Source of the DNA: Ichthyophthirius multifiliis
Taxonomy: Eukaryota; Ciliophora; Oligohymenophorea; Hymenostomatida
Assembly: GCF_000220395.1 (NCBI RefSeq)
Contig: NW_004085952.1
Location: forward strand, 38,892-102,891
DNA length: 64,000 nucleotides
Reading direction: 5' to 3'
The notes beneath the pieces are model-generated. The model worked only from the letters and a program-made list of their open reading frames with translations, was not told the origin of the DNA and did not search any database. Below are positions 25,739 to 37,399 of this stretch, in pieces (the first letter of the stretch is position 1; each line of letters starts with the position of its first letter). The translations under genes and the position numbers were made by a program.

Positions 25739-27394
25739 ATGGAAAACAAAGTATTAGTTTCTCCTCCTTCAAGTAGCTGTAGTATTGATAATTATGAATT
25801 AGAAAATTGTCAAGAAGGTGAATATGATTATAATTTGAAGTATGAAGATGATGTAGAAGACGAAGAAAACGATGAAGATGATGAAAGTGATTTAGGAAAT
25901 GAAGAGAACGAAACCGAATAATAGCAATAAATAGTTAAAAAATCATAAAATAGTATAAATAATGAATAAAAATAATAGATAGCAAATATTAATTTTAATT
26001 AGTCAAATAATAAAAATGATAAACTTATATAAAATGATATTTTACCTATTAAAAATGATGGAAAAATCAATATTACAGAAAATTGTTAGAAATAAACATA
26101 ATAACAATAAGTAAGGAAAAACAGTAGTTTTAAAATTAGAACTTTCAAAAATAATAATAGTATTTTTACGTTTTAAATAGGAAAATAATAAAATTAGCAA
26201 ATAAAGAAGTAAAAAAAAAACATTTTTTTTTTTTTTTATTTTTGATATTTAAAATAATTTTTAGTAAAACAGAAACTTTTAAGTCTATGAAAAGAAACAG
26301 TTATTAAGCTTAATAAGTTCAAAGAGAAAATAGAATTTTTATAAGTTTTTTATATTTTAAAAGACTTTAATTTAAATCAAAATTTTTAATATTTTATATA
26401 GAATAAATTAATAAACTTAAATAAAAACCTCCTTAAATAAGTGCAAAAAGCTGGATTATTATAAATGCTAAGAATAAACAAGTAATAGGTGGTTATTAAG
26501 AATCTACAATTAGAGAAATAGCTTCATTAACTAAAATGATGACTTTATTTTTATCTATATATTACATGCGATAAATGAATATAATTCCAGAAAAAACATA
26601 TTTTAAAGTATCTTAACATGCAGCTAATATTAAAGGTTTTTTAAACTTTTTTGTCTATATTGCAAATTATAAAATAAATAGGAACTTCAGCAGAATTAAA
26701 AAAAGGAGATCTTGTAAGTATTTACGATTTATTACATGGTTTAATGCTTCCAAGTGGAAATGATGCAGCTATTGTTTTAGCTGAAAATTTTGGTGTTTAC
26801 ATATTTATATAAAGTGAAGAATTTAAAGAGAAATATGGAATTAAATCTATCAATAAAAAAAATTAAAGCAATTTTTTTTTTAATGAAAAAATAATATTAT
26901 TTATTTATAATAAATATTTTTATAAAAAGGTTAGAAATCCTATAATGTATTTTATAAGAGAAATGAATAGATAAGCATAAAAATTCAGCATGTTTGATAC
27001 CTATTTCACAAATCCACATGGTTTAGTACATAAAAAAAATAGATCATCAGCCTATGATGCTGGATAATTATCTTTATAAATGATTTATGATCCTCTGATT
27101 AAAGAAGTAGTATAAAAATAATAATATTAAGCTGAAATTTATGATTCTTAATAAGAATTAAAAAGAAAAATAATATGGAAAAATACGAATTAATTATTAA
27201 AAAAAGGTTTCAGTGGATTAAAAACTGGAATTACATGTAATGCAGGACCATGTTTAGCTAGTTGGTTTAAGAATAATTAATATAGTTTAATTGTAGTTCT
27301 TTTAAATTGTAAAAGTATAAAAGATAGATGGAAAGAAACAATAGAAATAATAGAATGGGCAATAAAATATTCAAAGGAAAATGAACAAAAATGA
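25739..27394 (+). CDS. Peptidase S11-like protein (D-Ala-D-Ala carboxypeptidase family)
   Basis: Serine acyl-enzyme fold shared with low-molecular-mass penicillin-binding proteins. The first ~150 residues are acidic and Gln/Asn-rich (start MENKVLVSPPSSSC, then EDEENDEDDESD) with no signal peptide or membrane segment that I can see. Introns at 26209-26264, 26345-26401 and near 26640-26680 join in frame. The catalytic part begins SAKSWIIINAKNKQVIGG. All three active-site motifs are intact: SLTKMM (SxxK, about 26524), LPSGNDAAIVLAENFG (SxN) and GLKTGITC (KTG, about 27220). Conserved DTYFTNPHGL lies between. The end is WAIKYSKENEQK and TGA. Bacterial relatives act on peptidoglycan outside the cell, so a cytosolic-looking eukaryotic form is unusual. 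A possible small extra intron near 26870-26940 is unresolved. Confidence 0.88.
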
Positions 27395-27523
27395 TAAAAA
27401 AATATATAAAATATATATATGTAAATTTATAAGAAAATTTAAATATAAATAATTATTAATAATAATAAATATATATATATATATATATTATATGTATTTT
27501 TTCTTAATTAATATATATATTTA

Positions 27524-28681
27524 TCATTATTTTCTAAAAATATATATTGGTCTTTTGAAAAATTAAGGAACATTATTATACATATTAATATCAGGAATAA
27601 GTTCTTATTCTAATATATATCTTTATTTTTTTATTAGGAATTCTTTGAATTCTCCTGGATGTAATTAAATTGTTTTTATGATATTTTTAAATTCATTATT
27701 TTAATTTTTAATTTTTTTATAAGATTTCCATTCCTAAAATTCTAAAATTAATAATCCGTTTTATCTTAGGCTTTTATAAATTTTCTCAAAGAGCCTTATT
27801 ATCCCTTCATCTCCAAAATTAATATGTATCCATTTTGTAGTTGAAAAGCAACAAATAGTGTCATATTTTTCTGTTAAATCTGTATTTTGTATATAATTTT
27901 CCATTCTAAATTTTACGTTTTCAGGGAATTTTTTCTTTATTTCTATTTGTTAATTATTATTTTCTTCAACTAATAAACTTTTAGCATTTTCTTCCATATA
28001 TAATTACTCTAAAAGATTTATTTATTTATTTTATATTAAAAAACTTTTTGGTAATTTATCTAGTTTTTATTTTAATTTATAGTATTTTTACTATTCCATT
28101 TCTTATTCATTTTCTTATTAATTTTTAGATTTATTTTATTATTTTTCTAATAATAAGCAATTATCAATTGCTTTATTTATAATATTATAGTCAATGTCCA
28201 CTCCTTAAATTTTTAATGGGAAATATTTTATTGCTAATTGAAGAGTTAAAGAACCATCATTGCATCCAATATCTAATACTTCTTTATTTAAAAACCATTC
28301 TTATTTTAACACTTTTATTCTTGGATCAGCCCATTTTTTCTCATATCTATGGTTGTAGTAATTTAAAAAATTCCCGAATTGGTTTTCTTTGCTTTTTTTT
28401 AAAAGCTGTATTGTGTCCATTTATATTTTTTCATTTATTTGCTTTTAAATTAAAATATTTTCTTCTTTGTTTTCAATATTTTTTTATTTTCCGTGAATAT
28501 CTTATTATTAAATTTTTGTTTCTTCATTTTTTTAGTTTTATTATAAGCTTATGTTTTTTAGTAATTACTTATCTTTATATTTTTATTGTTTTTTTTATTG
28601 TTTTTAGAGGTCCCTTTAAGATAAATTTTAGTTAAATTTTATGTATTCCGAATTTATGTTCAGTATTTATTTCCTAAACAT
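27524..28681 (-). CDS. Bin3/MePCE-type RNA 5'-gamma-phosphate methyltransferase
   Basis: Family members put a methyl cap on the 5' phosphate of pol III RNAs such as 7SK or U6. Intact single exon of 385 codons. A ~135-residue Gln/Lys-rich N-terminus precedes the domain. The domain starts QFGNFLNYYNHRYEKKWADP and has RIKVLKQEWFLNKEVLDIG, with SAM-binding VLDIGCNDGSLTLQLA and GVDIDYNIINKAI. Then come FPENVKFRMENYIQNTD, the hallmark STTKWIHINFGDEGIIRLF, LLILEFQEWKSYKK and HPGEFKEFL, closing FFKRPIYIFRK. All landmark blocks of human MEPCE are present in order. The start at 28681 (MFRKQILNINSEY) gives the longest frame. An internal ATG at 28420 (MDTIQLLKK) is the alternative. Confidence 0.92.
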
Positions 28682-29168
28682 ATTTTATTATTTATGATTT
28701 TTTTTTTTTTATAAATTTAAAGATTTTATAATTTTTTTTTTTTTTTAATTTTAAAATACATAAATTAATATATATAAAGTTAAAATTTAAATGCATTATT
28801 ATTATTATGTAAAATATTATTATTTTAATTTTTCTATTTATAATTTTTTATAAATAATAAATTATGTCTAATAATTATTTTTAAATATATTTCAAATATA
28901 TTAAAAATTTAATTTTGTTTATAATAAACTTTTATAATAAAATTATGAAAAACTTTACTTATTATTAATTTTTTTTTATTATATTCTTAAAATTAAAAAA
29001 ATAATTATATATATATTAGCTATATTACATTCTATAATCTATAATAAATTAAAAATTACCTTTTTTCTTAATTATTTATAATTATGTTTATTCACGTTTA
29101 AAATTTTTTACAATATTAAATAAACGATTATAAATATTATTAATAATTATTTTTAAATAAAAAAAAAA
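28682..29168. other. Divergent promoter spacer
   Basis: A/T-only sequence with poly-T near 28729-28746. Nothing else seen. Confidence 0.6.
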
Positions 29169-31561
29169 ATGTTTTTTGATGCTGATAAATTATTTGAAGA
29201 AATAGGATTAAACTAAAGTTCTTAAAATGATATAAAAAATTTAAATACTGCTTTTGAAACATAATTAACTAAATGTGAAAACATTAATCTTAAAGAGAAT
29301 AAATTTCAGGATATTGAAATTGACGCTTTTTTAGATTTGAATAATCCAATAATTGAAAAATAATAGAACTAATATATTTCAAATTTTGGAATTTAAAATT
29401 TTATGCCATATATTTAAAATAAGTAAAATTCTTTTTAAATAACAAATAATAATCAGGAAGAAATCATTTTAGAATTTCCTTTTACGAATTAAATTTAATA
29501 AAATAATAAAAACTAATAAATATATTATAATAATGATTATGATGATATTTTTCAAAGCAATTTCAAATAAGATCAAGGATTTGAAAATATTTTTTAGTAA
29601 TTGAAAGAATGTTAAAATATAAAAAAATATGATAATCAAATATAATTTAATACTGAGTATTTTTTTACAATTTAATTTTTATTTATATTTTTTTTATATC
29701 AGTATTTATTATGATGGTAAAAATAAACAGTTAGTTGTCTAATAATAAAAAAAATAAGCTTGTAAATATTAAGCTAATAATATTGGTATTAGAATATACG
29801 AAAAGAGTATAAAAGAGAAAAATAAATTACAATAAAAAATTGAAAGTATTAAATAACAAAAAGAAAAAATCGAACTTGAAGAATTAACTTTTAAACCAAA
29901 AATTAATAATAATTCATAATAAATAATTTAAGTTTTTTTTTTTTAATTAAAAAAACATTAATTTTTCTATTTTTTTTAAAAAAAAAGAAGTAAAAGTAGA
30001 ATATAGAATAAGATACAAGTAGTAAATAAAACAAAAATTATTAAGAATTAAAAGATTAACAAAGAGTAGAAAATTATAAAAAAAAAAATTATAAAATTGA
30101 ATAGATTAAATAAGAAAAAAAAGAGAAAGAAATGAAAGAATGCTCATTTGTACCTTAAATAAATGAAATGTAAATAAATACATAACTATTTTTATTTAAA
30201 TTAAATATGTAAATAATATAGAAGTCAATAAATAATTGAATAAAAATATAGAAATTAATAAAAATAAAATAAATTTGATGAGCTTTATAATGTGGCAAAA
30301 TAATATTAACAAAAAAAAGAAGATCTAGCTTAAGCAGTGTAAATTAAAATAAACAGTATAAACATATTTACAAAAGAAAAAAAAAACTAAAAAAAAATAG
30401 ACTTGAATAAGAAAGTTTATAAAAAAGCCAATTTGATTAAAAAAAGAAAAAATAAACAAATAACAGTGAGGTTTAATTTCTTGAAAGAATGCAAACCGAT
30501 ATACGCAATAAATAACTAAAATAAAAGTAAAAAAATTAAAGTAAAATAAAAAAAACAAATAAAAAAAAAAACAAATTTTCAATAAAAAAAGATAAGAAAT
30601 TTAAAATGAAAATGATCCTAAAAATGGTTAACCTTTATTTAAACCTTAAATTTGTAGACCTCCTAAAATACTTAGAAATACAGATAATAAACCTGTTTAT
30701 GAATATTTATATTCTTAAAGATCTAAGTCTTCATCTAATATATGCACTAGTTAAACTTAAAGAAATAGAGTTAAAAGCTTTAATAATGATTCAGAATAAG
30801 ATAAGAAAGATTTATTAAATAATAATAAAAAGAAAGAATAATAATAAAAAGTATTTAAGCCAAGCTAAAAGTCTATTGAGATTTTTCAAGAACATAAAAT
30901 AAAAAGATTATATAAAATATTTTAATAAATGGATAATGATAAAGACGGAGTTATTTCTGCTGAAAATATAGAAATAAGAAGTCTTTCAACTGAAATTTTA
31001 GAAATTTTTGCTCCCATGTTACTATAAATGGAACAATAAAATAAATAAATGAACTTTAAAGATTTTCTTTAAGAAAGTGAAAAAATTATTGATGTAATAT
31101 TTCATTATTTTTTTGTTTTTAAGTATTTTTATTTTTATTTTTTTCTTTTATATAGAATTTAACTTTAGATTAAAAAAATTCGGTTTTGAATAATTATAAA
31201 TAAAAATGGTTAGAAAAAAAAAATGAACTAGAGTAACATACTTTTAAGGTAAATTTTAAGTTATATTTTTTTATATTAATTATTATTAAAAATAGCCTAA
31301 AATAAATCCTAAATCATAATAAATTATAAATCAAGGTAATGGATTAAATATAGGAGGAAAAGATATATATGAATAATAATTAATAAGACAATAAGTATTT
31401 TAAATAAATAAAATCAAAAAACATTAATTTATATATTATTTTAGATTAAGGATTAAAAAATTAAGCAAAAATAATAGGAAATTCTTCAAAAATAACTTTA
31501 AGAATGTTATTTTACACCTTCTTTAAATAAAAATAGTATTAATTTAAAAAATAAATAGTGA
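29169..31561 (+). CDS. EF-hand coiled-coil protein with TFKPKIN-type motifs (ciliary type)
   Basis: Starts MFFDADKLFEEIGLNQ. An Asn/Gln-rich first part ends at an intron near 29655-29700. Then IYYDGKNKQLVV leads into a Lys/Glu/Gln coiled coil with LTFKPKIN (about 29890). Further copies of the same motif are CSFVPQINEM (about 30145), HTFKPKIN (about 31240-31300, split by an intron) and CYFTPSLN close to the C-terminus. Between copies 2 and 3 lies one canonical EF-hand loop, DNDKDGVISAEN (about 30932), after KILQQM. Repeated FxPKIN motifs with an EF-hand are typical of large families of ciliary and cytoskeletal proteins in ciliates. The partner is unknown. Several short introns; the middle (30000-30840) is a very Lys/Asn-rich stretch where exon edges are uncertain. 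Confidence 0.75.
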
Positions 31562-31749
31562 GATATTTTATTTAATGTTTATATTTTAATATTTAACTCT
31601 GGAATTTTATTTTTTATTATAGATATTTCTTTTTAATTATATTCAAAAATAAAAAATTATATTCAAAAATAAAAAAATAAAAAAATTATTTTTCAATATT
31701 TTATTAAAACTTAATAAAATATTTTATTATTTTAATTATTTCATTTTAG

Positions 31750-32337
31750 TCAAATTTTATCTTGATTGTTTTATAATTCAATATATAAAAATTCAGTTAA
31801 ATCTTCTAATCTTTAAGATATTCTTTCTGATTTTATTATTAAACATAATTATTTAAATCTTAAATTTAATTTTAGTCTAATTATTATTAAGTATTATCAA
31901 TATATTTCGAAACAAATTAGTTAAACTATTTATATTTATTTAATTATTTAAGCTTATTTTTATTATTTTTTTATAATTATATTATTTTTTTTCTTTTCTA
32001 ATTTTAGTTTATTTTATTTTCTAATTGATTTTTATTGTTATTTTAGTTTTTATTTTTTTAAATTTTTTTCTTTTAGTTTTATAATTTTTTCTTATTTTTT
32101 CTTTTGCAATTTTAATTCTATTTATAATAATTATATAAAAAAAAATTATAATAATTTTTTTTTACTTTTTTTTTCATCAATCCACTATTAATTTAATTAA
32201 GAATTATTTAAAATATTATTTTTTGAATTACCTTAAGTTTAATCATTGTTAATATTATTTATATTAGTACTTGTTTATTATGTAATTTTTAAATCTTTTT
32301 CATTTTTTTAAACTTTTTATAATTCTTTTATTAACAT
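31750..32337 (-). CDS. Small Lys/Gln-rich coiled-coil protein, unknown
   Basis: Not recognised. Starts MLIKELQKVQKNEKDLKITQ at 32337 and passes through Asn-rich NIN repeats to NQQWIDEKKSKKK. An intron then ends near 32120. A Lys/Asn-rich helix follows, with KYIDNTQQQLDQNQIQDL. The terminal block SERISQRLEDLTEFLYIEL lies in a different frame, joined across TTTAATAATAAAATCAG near 31845, and ends with TGA at 31750. The terminal frame change may be a very short intron or a base error. Convergent with the EF-hand gene, 188 bp away. Confidence 0.5.
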
Positions 32338-33116
32338 ATATATAGAATATTTAAATGAGAAAAAATAAAATAAAATATATCTCTTTGAATTTTTTTTTTA
32401 ACCTTATATTTAATGCAAATTTTCATTCTAAATTTACAAAATATAATCTTTAATAACTTAATTCTAATATAAATAAAAAATTATTTAATATTTTTAGAAA
32501 AAAAATAATAATATATATGTTTTTTTTTAATTACTTTTTCTACTTTTTATTGTTAAATTAAAGGAAATCTTTAACATTAAGGGATTGAATTCATTATCCT
32601 TTTATAAATTTTAATGAAGCAAAAAATATAAAATACATTCTCTAATATGGTTTCAAAATACTTAATAAATTAGATTTGTTTTACATCATTCGTTTTTAAT
32701 TTTATTTTTTTATTTTTTTAAATTAAAATTTAAAAAACAATTAGTAGTAAAAAATTTATAATAAGAAATAATATATAATTTAAAAAAATAAAAATTATTA
32801 TAATAATGATATAAATACAATGATTATAATAAAAAGTATTAAATTATTTATTCTTTTACATATATTAAAAATTAACCTTTTCAATAATTTGCATTTATTA
32901 TATATTTTTTATTTTTTTATTTTTTAAAAAATAAATAAACTATAATATAAAACTAATTTAAAATAATATTAATATGAATGAGTGAAAAATTTTCTGTTTT
33001 TATTTTAAAATTAGTATATATATTTGTATTTAAAAAATAATATTTCTTTTTTTTCTTATCGGATTCTTAAAATTTAAAATAAATGATATGTTTTTTATTG
33101 TATAATTAATTTAAAA
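32338..33116. other. Spacer between two leftward genes
   Basis: A/T-only region downstream of AMPK beta and upstream of the small coiled-coil gene. No gene seen. Confidence 0.55.
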
Positions 33117-34371
33117 TCAGGATACAAAGAGTCTATCTGAATTTTCAAAATATTAGTTTGTGTAAAATTTATAGGTTGTATATTTTTATTTAAATCTTTA
33201 TGTTAATGAATAAGTATGATATTATGGTTTCTTTCTTTATTTAATTCCTACATGTTTTCTTTTATTATTAATTAAAAATATAATTAAATAAAATAATATA
33301 ATTTAAATATTATTACGTAGTGACATGTAATGGAGGAGCTAACTAATGATCTCCTTCAAAAATATGAATCAATACTTCATTTTCTTCTTATTTAAGCATT
33401 TTCTTTAGTTATTCTTCAGATAAATTTTCTGGTATTTATCTTTATTTCCAAATATTAAAATGTTTTCTTTCTTTTTATCTTAAGAAATATATATCATGTA
33501 AATGAGGAGGACAAGGAGGAGCTCTTTCAGTAAAATTATATTCTGGAAGAATTTTTTTTCTTTCATTAATAGCAAATTTTTCGCTAGAAAATTCTGAAAT
33601 ATTTGGCTTTTTTATAAAATATAAATATACTATAATAAACATGGGCTTTATTTTTATTTTTACAGATTTATCATCTAACCCGATTTTTTTGAATTGATTT
33701 TCAACTTTTTGCATATCGTCTTTTTTATTTTTGAGTTCTACTGGTGGAACAGGTCTTTAATGAGTTTCTTATAAATAATTTACTTATTTAATTTTAGTTG
33801 TATCAATAATATTATTTATATTCCCATTTTCATCAGTCGATTAATTATCATCTGGAGAAAATCTCCATTCTCCGTCTACTATAAATTTATATTAATAAAC
33901 ATCAGGAGGCAATTTCTTTATGTATTTTTTTTTTTTTATTTATTTTTTAGTAAACATAATCCTATTTATTTAATTATTTATTTGTTTTTTACCACACAAA
34001 CACTGAATTCTTATCCTTGTTTTTGTAATTGGACATGATTTATCCAATTTGTAAATGTTCCTGTAACATAAACTGTACTACCACCGAAATTCCATTTAAA
34101 TATTGTATTGTATACTATAGTTTATTTTTATATTTTTTTTGTTTTGTTTTAATGTTTTCGATTTTTTTGTTTAAAAAAAATTATTTTAAATATACAATTT
34201 GGTTAGTCTTTCTTTGATATGTTTTAACTAGTATTTCTAAGTTTTTATATAATTTATATTTTTTTTATAGATTATTTTTAAGTTATTTTTTTATTTTTAC
34301 TCATGTTATACAACTAAATGCTCTTTTTTTTATTATGAATCTGAAACTAATTTAGAACTTTATGATCCCAT
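33117..34371 (-). CDS. AMP-activated protein kinase beta subunit
   Basis: Scaffold of the SNF1/AMPK heterotrimer. Starts MGSQSSKLVSDSQQ, an N-myristoylation type N-terminus as in animal beta subunits. The carbohydrate-binding module reads KWNFGGSTVYVTGTFTNW, then after an intron (about 33922-33997) LPPDVYQYKFIVDGEWRFSP. The C-terminal interaction domain has APPCPPHLHDIYFL, an insert of about 40 charged residues, APPLHVTT, an intron at 33259-33316, and the final strands YSLTQRFKQKYTTYKFYT. The acceptor choice was fixed by this last match; other acceptors give no domain end. The stop follows SDRLFVS at 33117. A further intron near 34095-34180 between the N-terminus and the CBM is needed but its edges are unclear. 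Confidence 0.88.
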
Positions 34372-34724
34372 TATTAAATTTTTTATTTTCTTTGTAATAA
34401 TAATTTATTAGTATTTTTTTACAGATTGTTTGATTTTTTTTTCTTAAAATTATTATTTTTAATATATATTTTTTATTTTTATTTTTATTTTTTTAATAAA
34501 CTCAATTGACTCTTAAAATTATTTAGGGAAATAATTTTTTTAGAAAAAAATTCAAGATTACCCAAAAGAATACATATTTTAATCTTGAGAATGAATGTTA
34601 TAATATTATTCTATATATAAAAAATAAAAAATATATACCAATAATTAAAATAAAAAAAAATGCTTAAAATTAATAATTATACTTATCATATATAAATAAT
34701 ATAAAGTTGAACAAGTAAATTTAA
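34372..34724. other. Divergent promoter spacer
   Basis: A/T-only sequence; nothing recognisable. Confidence 0.6.
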
Positions 34725-35751
34725 ATGCAAGGAATAACATATAATGAACTTTTAAATTAATTAAGTAAAATTATCAAGAATACAAAAATAATAAAAAAAT
34801 AGAAAGTAATAATAAATAATAAAATGCTTTAAAAACTGATTTAAAATAAATACAAAATAATTTTTTTTATGGAAGCATTACAACTTAAAATAAAAAATTA
34901 AAAAAATTCGTTCTAATAATTACTTATTAAAAAAACAAATAATTAAATATAAACAAATACCTTAAAAAGTTAATAAAACAAAAAAATTACAATCTTATTA
35001 TATAAACATTTCCTTATAAAACAATAAAATATTTAATTAAGTGGAAATAATAATTAAAAATCATAAATTTTAAGTTATGTAGGTTCTTTTGCATAAAAAT
35101 TATTAAAATTTTGTTAAATATAATTAAATAACAATTATATATTAATCAATGAAACTTTTAGCAAATTTAATTTATTAAAAAAAGAATAAATAGAGTCTTT
35201 TAAAAATCAATTGTTACGAAAATTAATTAAAAATATAAATAAGCTTTGACATTTCGAATTTATAAAAAAAAAACATAAAGAGTAAAAAATAAGAACTAAT
35301 TAAAATTAAGATGTATTAAAATTAATTTATATAAATCTGAAAAGGTGGCTTTAGAAACTTCTATTGTAACTATTAAAATATTAGAAAAAGAATAACATGA
35401 AAATAAGTAAATATGAAAGATTTATAAATAATTAATTAAAGCTAAAAAAATAAAAAATATCCCTTAAGAAAAAAAACTTCACTTATAGAGAATCAAAGAA
35501 TTAGACTTTTGCTTAAAAAATTTGCAGTGTCTTTATAACAAAATAAATTTAACAAAGTATATAAAAAAATAGATTATGTTTTTTCAAAAATATAGACTCC
35601 TCGTATTTTAAAGAATAAGTTTAATGTTTTTTTGAAACATAAAAAATAATAAATAATATTACTTCTGTGGGGAGGAGATTTTGAAAATTATTTTTTGATG
35701 AGTAAAGGGTAAAATATTAAGTCTTTTATATCAGATAAATAAATACTTTGA
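34725..35751 (+). pseudogene. Coding region with in-frame TGA and frame changes, unknown
   Basis: Not recognised. A frame opens MQGITYNELLNQLSKIIKN and runs about 170 codons, through LSYVGSFAQKLLKFC and KKEQIESFKNQLLRKLI, to a TGA at about 35250. Protein-like text continues past it in two frames: FDISNLQKKKHKEQK, VALETSIVTIKILEKEQ, and then, after another in-frame TGA, LHLQRIKELDFCLKNLQCLY and GDFENYFLMSKG. The last stops at 35749. There are no splice signals at the breaks that I can use, but A7 and A10 runs lie close by. Either a decayed gene or a gene with base errors. Helical, Lys/Gln-rich. Confidence 0.45.
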
Positions 35752-36052
35752 AAGATTTTTTATTAATGATTTTAATTTAATAATAAAAATAATATTTAGA
35801 ATATTGTTTTTTATATCTGAAAAATATTTTAATTTTCAATTTTTAATTTTTCGAAAAAATTATTTAATGTATTTAGTTTATTTTGACAAAAAAATGCTTT
35901 TTATCATAGAATAATTTAAATAAAAAAAATTAAATAAAAAAAAAATATTTAAGAAATTATTAATCTAAAAAAAAAAAAATTATAAAGATTTTCTAAATAA
36001 TATTCGAATTATTTTTTTTAATTATTAATAAAAAAAAAAGAAAGTATAAAAA
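35752..36052. other. Intergenic spacer
   Basis: A/T-only; upstream region of the Prp3 gene. Confidence 0.6.
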
Positions 36053-37354
36053 ATGAGTAAAAGATATTTCGATAATCAAGTCAAAGAACCTTAATAAGAA
36101 AAAAAAATAAAAACAAATGCCGACATAGCAGTTTCTTCATCAGGAGCATAAAAAATCTCATATTAATCTTTGAAATAAAGTAATATTTCTTACGCATAAC
36201 TTCGTATGTAATAAGTGTCTACAATGCGTAATCCTTAAACATAGTAATAATAGAAATAAAAGCAAGAACCAGAACCAGTTCCAGATTAAAAATCAGAAGT
36301 AAAAAATTAATTTGAATAAAAATAAATAGAAAAAGAAAAAGACCAAAAACAAGATTAGAATAATAAACAAATAAATGATTAGTAAAAATCAAAAAGCTAA
36401 GTAGATTAAATAAAAGAAAGATTATTTAAATAAAAAGAAGAAAATTTAAGATTAGAAAAATTAAGAAAATAAAATTAAGTCCCTAGTAAATTAAAGGAAT
36501 AATAAATAAAATAAAAGCAAGAGCAAGAATAGAAAAAAAATAACCTTTAACAAAATAAGAACTGGAGATTTAAAAACTTAAAGAATATAAGGAAAAAAAA
36601 GAGCAAAAAAAGAAAAAAATAGACAAACTTTTGAAAGAAGGAAAAATTTTAATAAATGAATAAGCTTAAGAAGAGTTTAAAATTGATGAAAAAGAAAAAA
36701 AATCCGTTTAGATGAAAAAGGCTAGTTGGTTGATGAAAAAGGAAATCCTGTGGTTTACGAATAAAATAAAACTCAATTAAAAATAAATAAATAAAAAAAT
36801 TAAGAAGAAAAACTTAAAAAAATGATGAAATTATCTAATTTTTAAAAGTAAAAAAAAAAATATTTTATATTTTAAATAATTATAATAGTTCATATGTTTT
36901 TCATGATTCTAATCTTGTAGTTTCAAGTAGTATGAAAAGAGAAAAAAGAAAAGTCCATGGATTAAATTTTATGGAGGCAGTACCTAATATAGGATAATAG
37001 ACAGATTCAGAAGAATTAGATGAAGTAGATTAAATGGAAGTTAAAAAAGAAATTTAATAAATGATGGAAATAGAAAACAATAATAAAGAAAGTTTTAATG
37101 AGAATTTGGCTTTTAAATAATTAATTTAAAAAACAGAAGAAGATTATAGAAGAGAAGAATTTTAAAGAAGTAATAGTAGATATTTACAATACATAAATTA
37201 AAAAAAATAAAGTTTAAAATAAAAACATCATAATCCTATTCCTGATATAGAATGGTGGGATTTAGTTCTTTTTGATAAAAATAGAAGATATTATCTTCCT
37301 TTAGATAATAGTAATTAATAATAAGAAAATAATTATATAATAATAATAATAATG

Positions 37355-37399
<45 letters not shown>

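Noticed and set aside
28216-28635. Hydrophobic plus-strand ORF of 139 residues
   Set aside because: It is the antisense shadow of the Bin3/MePCE methyltransferase N-terminus.
30325-30582. Hydrophobic minus-strand ORF
   Set aside because: Antisense of the Lys/Asn-rich middle of the EF-hand gene; poly-A codons read as Phe/Leu on the other strand.
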